Shown here in pieces: positions 1 to 7,953 of a stretch of 64,000 nucleotides of DNA (its first letter is position 1; each line of letters begins with the position of its first letter). Where the stretch lies: contig QCVD01000005.1 in NCBI GenBank assembly GCA_003208835.1, positions 1 to 64,000 of the forward strand. The letters are read 5' to 3'. The stretch comes from Synechococcus sp. AG-683-C23. GTDB lineage: Bacteria > Cyanobacteriota > Cyanobacteriia > PCC-6307 > Cyanobiaceae. Position numbers and translations under genes: made by a program. The notes under the pieces are model-generated. The model searched no databases. It was not told the DNA's origin and worked only from the letters and a program-made list of their open reading frames with translations.

Positions 1-639
1 GAAACACGCAAGGAAGACAAAGTTCCGGTGAAACCAGACCAGCTATTTGGGCTGATCGACAGCTTGTGCGACAAACCTGAACTACGTCTCGCCGTAACCC
101 TGGTCGGCCTATTTGGACTACGACCAGCAGAGCTAAAAGCGATGCGTGTGGTGGACGGAAAGCTGAAGGTTGGAAACGTCAAACGCAACCGCGCTACAGC
201 CAAAACACCGAAGCCAGACCGAATCGCCTACCCACTGGAGTTACCAGAACTGGCAGGTGCTGCAGGACAGGCACTTGCTCAGCTTGAAAGCGGTCTAGTG
301 AAGCTGCCCACTGGAATCGTTAATGCCCCTGACTTCAAAACTTGCGGCCACTCCTTCCGGCAATACCTTGATCGCCATTCGTACTGGGCAACCCTCGTGA
401 AAGCCAACCCGGGAATGTCTCCATACAGCCTGCGCCATGGCTACGCCTACCGAGGCGCTCTGGCCGGTATCCCTCTCAGGCAGCTCGCAGCCTCAATGGG
501 CCACGACGTGCGCACCCATATGAAGCACTACGGCCAATGGACTGATGAAGCCGGCCTTGATGCTGCCTTTGGTGCAGCTAATGCCAGGCTGACTGCATCA
601 CTGACCGAGCGTCAGCAGCAGATGCAGCAACAGCAATAG
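1..639 (+). CDS. Tyrosine recombinase/integrase, C-terminal part (frame open through window start)
   Basis: Frame reads ETRKEDKVPVKPDQLF from base 1; catalytic-domain motifs SLRHGYAYRG (HxxR-like) and MGHDVRTHMKHYGQW (active Tyr region). Confidence 0.85.
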   Translation, partial: ETRKEDKVPVKPDQLFGLIDSLCDKPELRLAVTLVGLFGLRPAELKAMRVVDGKLKVGNVKRNRATAKTPKPDRIAYPLELPELAGAAGQALAQLESGLVKLPTGIVNAPDFKTCGHSFRQYLDRHSYWATLVKANPGMSPYSLRHGYAYRGALAGIPLRQLAASMGHDVRTHMKHYGQWTDEAGLDAAFGAANARLTASLTERQQQMQQQQ

Positions 640-708
640 TCAGCGCACAGGCGGGGGGCAGCGTTTCCAGCCTGATCGGGTGTGAACTCAAGGTTGGCGC
701 AAAACTAT

Positions 709-1059
709 TTAAAAGCCGCCTGGCTCTTCAGGCATTTCACCGCTCGGATAGACGGTCAGTGCGTATTTGCCGTCAACTACAAAGCGGAAAAATTCCCCAA
801 AGTCCTGCTTTCTGTACGTCTTGCCCTGCTCGTCTAATGGAAAGTTGAAACTCCCTCGCGCGCTGTTGATGAAGGCGTTGCCCTGTTGATCGGCAAAGTC
901 GCAGGCAAAGTCCTCAGAGGGGGATGGCGGATCCAGGACCATCAGCTCGCACAGAGCACCCTTGACGGTATTGGCAGAAGCAAAAGGTGGATACATCGGC
1001 TCGCCTACGGCGATCAATGCTGCAACGGTGGCAACGGTGGTGAGTGAGATGCGGATCAT
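709..1059 (-). CDS. Hypothetical protein with possible signal peptide
   Basis: 116 aa ORF, hydrophobic N-terminus (MIRISLTTVATVAALIAVGEPMYPPFASA). Confidence 0.5.
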   Translation of the reverse strand: MIRISLTTVATVAALIAVGEPMYPPFASANTVKGALCELMVLDPPSPSEDFACDFADQQGNAFINSARGSFNFPLDEQGKTYRKQDFGEFFRFVVDGKYALTVYPSGEMPEEPGGF

Positions 1060-1091
1060 TGTTTTCTCTTGGCGCCTGCCTCTTAGTTAAA

Positions 1092-1394
1092 TCAATTCTG
1101 TGCCTTGTCGTTAGCTCTATCTGACGATGTACATAACTTGGTCAGCACTGACCCATCGCACGAGTCCTCAGTCAGCTCAATCACTTTGCGCCTTAGGAAC
1201 ACGCTGTCGATACGCCAATGACATAGTCCCTGCAGCTTTTCCTGCAACCCATTCACATCTATTAAACGCTGACCACTAGGCATATTGATATGCAAGTGGT
1301 CATCCAACCAACCATCATCAATCAACTTGTAGAGCTGTGATCGGCTCTTATATCCAAGATGTCTTGCAGCACCGCTAATGCTCATTAATTTCAT
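1092..1394 (-). CDS. Small helix-turn-helix (excisionase/MerR-like) DNA-binding protein
   Basis: N-terminus MKLMSISGAARHLGYKSRSQLYKLIDDGWL is typical of HTH_17/excisionase-like folds. Confidence 0.55.
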   Translation of the reverse strand: MKLMSISGAARHLGYKSRSQLYKLIDDGWLDDHLHINMPSGQRLIDVNGLQEKLQGLCHWRIDSVFLRRKVIELTEDSCDGSVLTKLCTSSDRANDKAQN

Positions 1395-1476
1395 TTGCGC
1401 GTCCCTTACTGTCTTCTATTTTAATTGCTCCACGCTAAACAAATAGCGAGCGTTTGAACGACCCACAGCGTTTACC

Positions 1477-2109
1477 TCAGGAGGGACCCTGAACAGATTC
1501 ACAGCCAGAATCAGCTTCGCTATTTTTTTTATTTTCTGCCTTCAGAAGCGGTGGATTGGCAGGGCTATTTTCATCCAATCTTCTTTCAACCTCTGACACA
1601 GATGCCTTGATTACATCGTCAGGAGGACGTCTATCCACTTGGTAGTTTTTAGGCGCAAATAAAAATATTGACTCCCCTATTCTCTCTTGGTGCCCTCCCA
1701 AGCTGTAGCAACCGCCAGCCACAAAGTCGACAGAGCGCTGAGCCAATTCAGGCTCCTGCATTGTCAAATTTAAATTAACAACATTCCCCTGCTTCATCGC
1801 ATCAATACAAATAGCCATTTCAGTAAACTTTGTAGGCTCAGCGATATAGATAAACGGCTTTTGATCTACAGCCAAATTCGACTCATCAGTCCTCAAAGAG
1901 GTCGCACCCCCAGCAACGGCAAGACCATTAACAGCTGCCTGTGTAAGAAGCGCGCGAAAAACACTTGCTCGATCGGTGCCTGAGCTAGCCACAAGAGTGT
2001 CTAATGCCTGCAGCTCTGCCGCATTCAGCGTCACCTTTACTTGATGGGTCCTTCTCCCCGGCTTTTCAGGAGGTGGAGTTGGGGCGTCCAAACCGTCAAG
2101 ATCATCCAT
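1477..2109 (-). CDS. Chimeric protein: ribbon-helix-helix-like segment + SepF-like cell division domain (start 2109 or 2139 uncertain; open frame reaches 2433)
   Basis: SepF signature KPFIYIAEPTKFTEMAICIDAMKQGNVVNLNLTMQEPELAQRSVDFVAGGCYSLGGHQERIGESIFLFAPKNYQV (about 1636-1860); upstream RRTHQVKVTLNAAELQALDTLVASSGTDRASVFRALL resembles RHH/CopG (about 1930-2046). The longer frame overlaps the divergent gene at 2318, so an internal start is likely. Confidence 0.8.
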   Translation of the reverse strand: MDDLDGLDAPTPPPEKPGRRTHQVKVTLNAAELQALDTLVASSGTDRASVFRALLTQAAVNGLAVAGGATSLRTDESNLAVDQKPFIYIAEPTKFTEMAICIDAMKQGNVVNLNLTMQEPELAQRSVDFVAGGCYSLGGHQERIGESIFLFAPKNYQVDRRPPDDVIKASVSEVERRLDENSPANPPLLKAENKKNSEADSGCESVQGPS

Positions 2110-2317
2110 AAGGACCAGGCAGGGACCAAGGTCCCTCATGTCTCCTAATAGTAAGTGATCGTCAAAAGCATTGCAAACACTATGGGATGAACCACGCGCG
2201 AAAAGCCCGCTCACTCTTTCGAGCGCGTCAGTCCTTATGAGTCCTTGACATCTAAGGGGCTGGGTCCCTATAAAAGGACCGTAGTCATTCAGCGGGCATC
2301 CGCCCTCTCCTCGATCG

Positions 2318-2563
2318 ATGATCAATCTCAAGTCAGCATTGGCCTTGAGCGCAGTAGTGCTCGGCATCTCCTCTGCATCCAGTGCAGCTATCGCACAAAC
2401 GTATGTGGGTGGATACCACCGCAGTAACGGCACATACGTAAGGCCCCATTACCGGTCCAGTGCAAATCACACCCAACGGGACAACTATTCGACGCGTGGC
2501 AACACCAACCCTTATACCGGCGCAAGAGGAACTAAATCTTGCGGTCTATGGGGATCTTGCTGA
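2318..2563 (+). CDS. Small secreted protein
   Basis: 81 aa with signal peptide (LSAVVLGISSASSAAIAQ) and YVGGYHRSNGTYVRPHYRSSANHTQRDNYSTRGNTNPYTGARGT motif seen in small exported proteins. Confidence 0.65.
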   Translation: MINLKSALALSAVVLGISSASSAAIAQTYVGGYHRSNGTYVRPHYRSSANHTQRDNYSTRGNTNPYTGARGTKSCGLWGSC

Positions 2564-2564
2564 C

Positions 2565-2596
2565 AAAAAGCCCGAGGGGGAATCAATCCCTCGGGC
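2565..2596 (-). terminator. Rho-independent terminator downstream of capsid gene
   Basis: Inverted repeat GCCCGAGGG (2570-2578) / CCCTCGGGC (2588-2596) with A-run 2565-2569 (U-tract on minus-strand transcript). Confidence 0.75.
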
Positions 2597-2626
2597 CATG
2601 CACTCACAAATCAGGACGTGTCGCGG

Positions 2627-4327
2627 TTATGCGATCGCGTCCTGCATCGCTGCAAATGATTCAGCGTGGCGGACTGCAATATCGATGCTCTGCAAGACCC
2701 GAACGCCTGTCGTGCCCTTAGCGAAGTCCGTGTAGGGGTCTACAAGTATTTCGAGCGTGCCAAAGAGCCCGATAAGCAGGTCGGAGAAATTTCCGTAGAT
2801 GACAGCGGACAGATCGGCCCCTGAACCCTTTGTGAGGTTTGAGGGGACATTGTTGCTGACCTCAAAACGCCGCCCTGCAATCTGGGAACGGCCAAGTTCA
2901 GCTCCATAAGGGCTGAGGAGGTACTGGCCTTGACTGTCCTTGAGCTTTCCAAGAACCGACTCGACTTTTGTGTTCGCAAGGAACCCGCAGGAGGCGACAT
3001 CAGCGTTATCAGCGGCGACCTCTTGTTTGAGATCCAACAGGTTGTCCAACGTTGGCGCGGCACCATTTGTTCCGCCGGCCACGCTCCCGATCCCTGACGT
3101 GTTCAGGATGCCGAGCGGTTGATTGCTTGATCCACTGCCGTTGATTGCAGCGGTATCGATTGCTTCAGCAATTAGGGCGACGAAGTCGGAGCGGATGAGC
3201 TGTTCGATGTCAGGCGTCGATTGCAGGCTCATCAGATGGGAGAACTTGCTCAGTGCACCAACCGTTTTGGGTGACATCGTCACGGTGCCGATGGTCCCAG
3301 TTGATTCAGTAACTGAGTCCGAGTTATCAGCACCAAACCAATACGCCGTGGCACTGCCGGTGCGCTTGGGGATGCTCACGTCACCGACCAAACCACTCAG
3401 AAATGTTGCGCCGAGTTCTGCAACGGCGAGGCGAGCGCGCAGTGCATCGATGAAGTTGTCAGCAAGGTGATCAGTGGCAATTAAGTTGCCGCCTGCAGTC
3501 GCTGTACCTGCGACATAAGCGCGTTTCTTCCAACCGTTATCTGGAACAAAAAAGCCCTGGGTACGGCGACCATTGCGGCGCTCAAGCTCTTGGTTGATTT
3601 CTGCTTCTCGGCCTCTGAGACCACGCCCGGAAGCGATGCCTTGGGCTGCAGCCACGATGGAGAACTGATCAATCTCGCGGCTGTATTCGTCTTCCGCCAC
3701 CCCATATGGAGCGATCGGTTCATAGGTGCTGGTCATTGTTTTGTGGGTCGTAGTTGGTTGTGAACGGTTCACGCCAATTGATGCGTCAGCAGGGATGCTC
3801 ACGACGCTGAGTTCGATGGGCTGCCATTTGCGGACAACCATCACCTCGCCCTCTTTCTCTGCATCGAGGACGGAATAGCCAACGCTGATGTTGGGCATCA
3901 CGCCCGCTTCCACGTCTTTACGGACCTGAATAGCGAGGTCATTGGTGGCCCATTGGATGCGGGCCATGCCTCGGCGTTTCTCATCGATCCATGCCCGCTC
4001 GACGATGCCGAGCACACGATCAGGGTCGTGATTCAGCAGCAGTGGAGCTGCGCCACCATTGAGCCTTGAGAGGTCAACGGCTTGGCGGTCATGGTCCAAA
4101 ACCTCATCACCGAAATATCGAGTGACAGGGGTTTCGCTGCTGAATGAAAACTCAAGCTGATCTGCATCAGCCTGTGGTTTATCGATGGTGAGATAACGCC
4201 GTTGGACTTCAACGGCTGTGGTTGTCATAGGAAGCCTTGCTTTCAATGAGGTCCCGTAAATAACGCCTTGACTGAGCAGAAGCCCGGTCATCTTCCCGAG
4301 GATCAGGTTGCCTTGGGGAGTCGTCAT
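2627..4327 (-). CDS. Fused HK97-type prohead protease + major capsid protein (start possibly 4228)
   Basis: N-terminal U35-like protease (LLLNHDPDRVLG His; PIELSVVSIPADASIGVN Ser motif), C-terminal HK97-like MCP (NLIATDHLADNFIDALRARLAVAELGATFLSGLVGDVSIPKRTG...NQPLGILNTSGIG...VLVDPYTDF-like). Confidence 0.85.
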   Translation of the reverse strand: MTTPQGNLILGKMTGLLLSQGVIYGTSLKARLPMTTTAVEVQRRYLTIDKPQADADQLEFSFSSETPVTRYFGDEVLDHDRQAVDLSRLNGGAAPLLLNHDPDRVLGIVERAWIDEKRRGMARIQWATNDLAIQVRKDVEAGVMPNISVGYSVLDAEKEGEVMVVRKWQPIELSVVSIPADASIGVNRSQPTTTHKTMTSTYEPIAPYGVAEDEYSREIDQFSIVAAAQGIASGRGLRGREAEINQELERRNGRRTQGFFVPDNGWKKRAYVAGTATAGGNLIATDHLADNFIDALRARLAVAELGATFLSGLVGDVSIPKRTGSATAYWFGADNSDSVTESTGTIGTVTMSPKTVGALSKFSHLMSLQSTPDIEQLIRSDFVALIAEAIDTAAINGSGSSNQPLGILNTSGIGSVAGGTNGAAPTLDNLLDLKQEVAADNADVASCGFLANTKVESVLGKLKDSQGQYLLSPYGAELGRSQIAGRRFEVSNNVPSNLTKGSGADLSAVIYGNFSDLLIGLFGTLEILVDPYTDFAKGTTGVRVLQSIDIAVRHAESFAAMQDAIA

Positions 4328-4632
4328 CTACAGGTGTTCTGATCACTGATTGACCGATAATTGGTGTCATGTGAATGCCTTTAATCTAGACAACTATATG
4401 CATTAATTATAGCTAATTTCTTATATTCGTTTAATTGACCTTATTGAATAGAGGTCACGCCTTGTTCGCTACCTAGTTCAGACTATTCAAGCTTAATTGC
4501 CCTTAATCGTCGCTAGTAGATATGCTATTAAGCCCCCTTTAACCTGGCGCTAGCGCGGCAATGGGGTCCGAATCAACCCATACACGCACTGACAGCCAGG
4601 ACCCTGAGTTGCACAGATATTAGAAGTCATGG

Positions 4633-5700
4633 TCATTGAGGGGGTGTGTTGGAGATGTAGGAAAAGTCCAGATCCGCATAGACATACATAGGTCGACCTC
4701 CTGAGTGAGGGAGTTTCTCCCTCTTCAATTCGCCTTGTGTGAAAAGCTTTTGCAGCACTCTTCTTGCATGTTCTGGGTTGCAGCTGATTTCCCTTGAAAT
4801 CTCATTTGTTGTCCATCGCTTTTCGCTGCCACGAATTAGATCGCAGACCTGGTTTGCAATCTCTAAACGCCTCATCGGCAGGACATCGTTTTGGTCGGCA
4901 ACGCTATGCAATCTATGGGAGTAATCCTCTTTGCATCCGTCAATATTCCAGGTAGTACCTTCTTCGCAAAATCTAGGTTTTAAGCAGCGCAACATGAGAT
5001 GTGTATCCAGCTCTTTATCTGGTTTATCAGCTCTCCAAATTCCCCAAACATCGCTTGCCGCCCAGCCTTGACTACCAGCACCATATAAATCAGCAATCTT
5101 GACTTTATTGGTCGTTGTCTCTCTCCCCTGTTTGCGTAGGTGACATGTCATCCCAATTAAGACACCTTCATCTGATGCCCAGTCATTTAGGGCATACAAA
5201 GGAAATCCAAATTCAGCGTCATTCATCCTTGGACCATCAGAGTTTCTACCAAAAAGAGTTGTGATGGAGTCAAGAAGGATGGCGTCATAACTCTCTTGCT
5301 CCTGCAAGGCATTGAGACGCTGCATGTCAAACGTCTTCATATCGGTGATGAAATCAAAAGCTGGGTCCATACCCATTACCTGAAGCTTGCGCTGTGCATT
5401 GCGCTCGCTTTCATCGGCCTGAATCACCAACACCTTGCTTTTCTGAGTGGTTAGTTGACCCATAAAGGGTTCCCCAACACTCATGGCTTGAGCCATTCCA
5501 TAGAGAAATGTGGTTTTGCTGGAGCCTGTATCCCCGGCAATTACAAGCAACGAACCACGACAGGCCAATTCAGTAATCAACCATTCCTCTTTTTGCTTGC
5601 TCGCGAGTAGTTCTCGGGCTGTAGGGACTTTTCCTACATCCCCAACACTGGGGTCAACCCATTCATGTCGAGCTGCAATTTCGTGAAGTTCAGAAGTCAT
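4633..5700 (-). CDS. RepA-like AAA ATPase/helicase
   Basis: Walker A AGDTGSSKTTFL, Walker B YDAILLDSITTLFG, RepA/AAA_25-like order; ATG at 5700 overlaps the primase stop. Confidence 0.8.
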   Translation of the reverse strand: MTSELHEIAARHEWVDPSVGDVGKVPTARELLASKQKEEWLITELACRGSLLVIAGDTGSSKTTFLYGMAQAMSVGEPFMGQLTTQKSKVLVIQADESERNAQRKLQVMGMDPAFDFITDMKTFDMQRLNALQEQESYDAILLDSITTLFGRNSDGPRMNDAEFGFPLYALNDWASDEGVLIGMTCHLRKQGRETTTNKVKIADLYGAGSQGWAASDVWGIWRADKPDKELDTHLMLRCLKPRFCEEGTTWNIDGCKEDYSHRLHSVADQNDVLPMRRLEIANQVCDLIRGSEKRWTTNEISREISCNPEHARRVLQKLFTQGELKREKLPHSGGRPMYVYADLDFSYISNTPPQ

Positions 5701-6685
5701 GTGAATGCGGCCTCCAGCCGTGATGTTTTGCCCAAAACCAGAACGAACCTGCAGAGACTTGCTCTCCACCACTGCGACACACCTGCCTGACATCCCACCC
5801 CGAACTGTTTGAGGGGCTATGTGCCTCCATCAGTTCAATGGCGACCTCCTCTGGAAATCCGCGGTCCTTACAGGCAGCACTCAGTCCCCAAAGGATCGAT
5901 CTGTATTTCGAATAGGTGTTGCTTCCTGGCACACGCCTAGGGATGCAATGAAGTCCGTCAGCTATGTCAACAAGGGGACGAGGCTGATGCTTGTTCGTGA
6001 CTTTGCGTGGAATGTGCCTGTGCTCTTGAGGAGCAGGCAGACACCGCTCGAATTGATCAAGCGTGTATTTGATGTCGCTGCTGCTGACAATCTCCACACG
6101 GCCTTTTGGCTTGCCATCAGGACCTATGTAGAGACTCCCTGGCAGCCGCATCACACGGCTTAGGTCCTTGCAAGAAGGATCACTACCGCAATGCTTGATC
6201 AATTGACATTGCACCTTCTTCCAACGCTCAAGGTCACTGCAATCGCCCAGCACCCAATAGGTGTGGATGGACTTACCGCTGGTTGAAACCTGTATCGAAG
6301 GTTCAGGCAGGTTGAGGTCTTGCCAGGCATTGAGTTGCCATTCGACAGGCTGGTCATCCCACTCAACGAAAAGAGCGCAGCAGTGAGTGATCTCAGCTGC
6401 CTTGTCTCCTCCTTCATTGATAACTAGATAGAGACCTCTACCTCCGTCCTGCCATTGCTGAGCTGCAAAGAGGTCAAACGATCCAGAACGAGAACCAAGG
6501 TTCTTCAGCTGAGTAGGAGGGAAAGAACGAATACGAGCAGTTAGCTCTGATTTGCCAAGCAGATCAAGGAAATAAAGCGCCGTAGCAGCGCAAATCTCAT
6601 TCGATCCAACACCAGGGATTCCCGGTAAGTTTTCAGTAGGTTTTGAAATCTCACCGGCCCCTGTTTCCGCAGGGGCTTTTTTCAT
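5690..6685 (-). CDS. RepB-like primase/polymerase domain protein
   Basis: FVEWDDQP, STSGKSIHTYWVL and DLSRVMRLPGSLY motifs of plasmid/satellite primases. Confidence 0.75.
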   Translation of the reverse strand: MKKAPAETGAGEISKPTENLPGIPGVGSNEICAATALYFLDLLGKSELTARIRSFPPTQLKNLGSRSGSFDLFAAQQWQDGGRGLYLVINEGGDKAAEITHCCALFVEWDDQPVEWQLNAWQDLNLPEPSIQVSTSGKSIHTYWVLGDCSDLERWKKVQCQLIKHCGSDPSCKDLSRVMRLPGSLYIGPDGKPKGRVEIVSSSDIKYTLDQFERCLPAPQEHRHIPRKVTNKHQPRPLVDIADGLHCIPRRVPGSNTYSKYRSILWGLSAACKDRGFPEEVAIELMEAHSPSNSSGWDVRQVCRSGGEQVSAGSFWFWAKHHGWRPHSHDF

Positions 6686-6963
6686 CCCTTTTGCTCCAAC
6701 TCTTCGAGTCGTTGCGTCATTGCAGTGACTGCAGTTTTGAAGTGTGCACTGACCTCTTGAGCGAGGTCTGCAGCATTAGCAGCCGCTGCACGATTCACCC
6801 CCATGCCTTCTTGCAGCTGACCAAGGCAAGCCATCAAAACGGTGACACTGCTGATGAGGCGCTGATCAAGCTCAGTGCTTGCCAATGGCATCAGTTCATC
6901 GCGCCAAGCATCGCTTTGCTCTTTGACCTTTTCAGTCGTCCAAAAGATGTCGAGGTTCGTCAC
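6682..6963 (-). CDS. Hypothetical protein (GTG start overlapping upstream stop)
   Basis: In-frame GTG at 6963 overlaps the TGA of the 6960-7184 ORF; coupled cassette. Confidence 0.6.
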   Translation of the reverse strand: MTNLDIFWTTEKVKEQSDAWRDELMPLASTELDQRLISSVTVLMACLGQLQEGMGVNRAAAANAADLAQEVSAHFKTAVTAMTQRLEELEQKG

Positions 6964-7184
6964 TTCAACACCCCCTTCCGAGCACACATTCCGCGGTAGT
7001 TGAAAGCCTCTCGGCAACGTTCAATGCACCAAATAATTGGGCTATTTGCAGTTGCACCTAGGAAGTAGTCCTTCCCGTTTTCAAGAAAGCCGCCGCATGT
7101 CTCACGCTTTCGCTTAAGCGTGTCCGTAGAGATGCCAAGAGCATCCGCCGCTGCCTTGGTCGGCAGGAAAAGTTGAGTTTTCAC
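6960..7184 (-). CDS. Excisionase-like small HTH protein
   Basis: LFLPTKAAADALGISTDTLKRKRETCGGF HTH-like N-terminus; first gene of the replication cassette. Confidence 0.6.
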   Translation of the reverse strand: MKTQLFLPTKAAADALGISTDTLKRKRETCGGFLENGKDYFLGATANSPIIWCIERCREAFNYRGMCARKGVLK

Positions 7185-7192
7185 TATCCGCC

Positions 7193-7567
7193 TCAGTTCT
7201 TGAACGAGACGATGAGCTGCTCCTTATTTGGAGACTCAATCCAATAGGACCCATACACCTTGCTGCTGTACGGATCCTCACCAGCCTCTAAGAGAGCAAC
7301 GTATTCATCGCGCTTGGCCCAAAGCTGATCGCGGGTCAGACCAGCTAATTCACGTTTGCGGAGAGCATCGCGAAGCTCTGGCTGACCATCAGAGATGCGA
7401 TCGAGATGGTTTGGCGCATAGGGATCGTTGACCAGCTGCTCAAGCAGCCGATGGAATTGCCATCGGCAATGCCAAGTGAACTCATCAACTCCACCAAGGT
7501 CAACACGAACTCCGTTGTCCTTAATTTGCCGAGGCTTGTCTTTGAACTTGTTCCGAGAAGTAGGCAT
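7193..7567 (-). CDS. Hypothetical element protein
   Basis: ORF MPTSRNKFKDKPRQIKDNGVRVDLGGVDEFTWHCRWQFHRLLEQ..., colinear with the element operon. Confidence 0.55.
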   Translation of the reverse strand: MPTSRNKFKDKPRQIKDNGVRVDLGGVDEFTWHCRWQFHRLLEQLVNDPYAPNHLDRISDGQPELRDALRKRELAGLTRDQLWAKRDEYVALLEAGEDPYSSKVYGSYWIESPNKEQLIVSFKN

Positions 7568-7792
7568 AACAGTTCCTTGCTGTCTTAGGAACCGTTCTCC
7601 CAATCACCAGCCAGTCCCGAAAGCCGAGACCTACTTCCGTATTGAACAGCTATTGCAACACCATATATGCTGCTGTAATCCCTAGCAAGTCAGCTACACC
7701 ACAGGTAGCGGCAGAGGCGCAAAAGATCACACCACGAATCACACCAACGACGACGATTCAGCGCAAAATAAAAACAGCCAAAAACTAGAAAA

Positions 7793-7811
7793 CCCTTCCA
7801 GCGGAAGGGAT
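7793..7811 (-). terminator. Hairpin downstream of tRNA-Ala
   Basis: CCCTTCC-AGC-GGAAGGG with A-rich flank on the left (U-rich on minus-strand transcript). Coordinates approximate. Confidence 0.5.
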
Positions 7812-7819
7812 TCAATCAA

Positions 7820-7892
7820 TGGAGCCAAGCGGATTCGAACCGCTGACCCCCTGCATGCCATGCAGGTGCTCTACCAGCTGAGCTATGGCCCC
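7820..7892 (-). tRNA. tRNA-Ala(GGC)
   Basis: Reverse complement GGGGCCATAGCTCAGCTGGTAGAGCACCTGCATGGCATGCAGGGGGTCAGCGGTTCGAATCCGCTTGGCTCCA folds as a cloverleaf; anticodon GGC. Confidence 0.95.
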
Positions 7893-7953
7893 AAAAACGA
7901 TGGACTTGCCCTCGAGCAAATCAGCGTCGTTGGAACTTTACACCGCGAAGTTC

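Larger units (their letters stand above)
1..7820. mobile_element. Integrated phage-satellite-like element (left end outside window) abutting tRNA-Ala
   Basis: Tyrosine recombinase, HTH proteins, primase + RepA-like ATPase, prohead protease-capsid fusion, all between the window start and the 3' end of a tRNA gene; no terminase/portal/tail ORFs seen. Confidence 0.8.

Noticed and set aside
2110-2433. N-terminal extension of the 1477-2433 ORF (MPLLRWYPPTYVC...)
   Set aside because: It is antisense to the better-supported secreted-protein gene at 2318-2563 and lacks domain-like sequence; internal start preferred.
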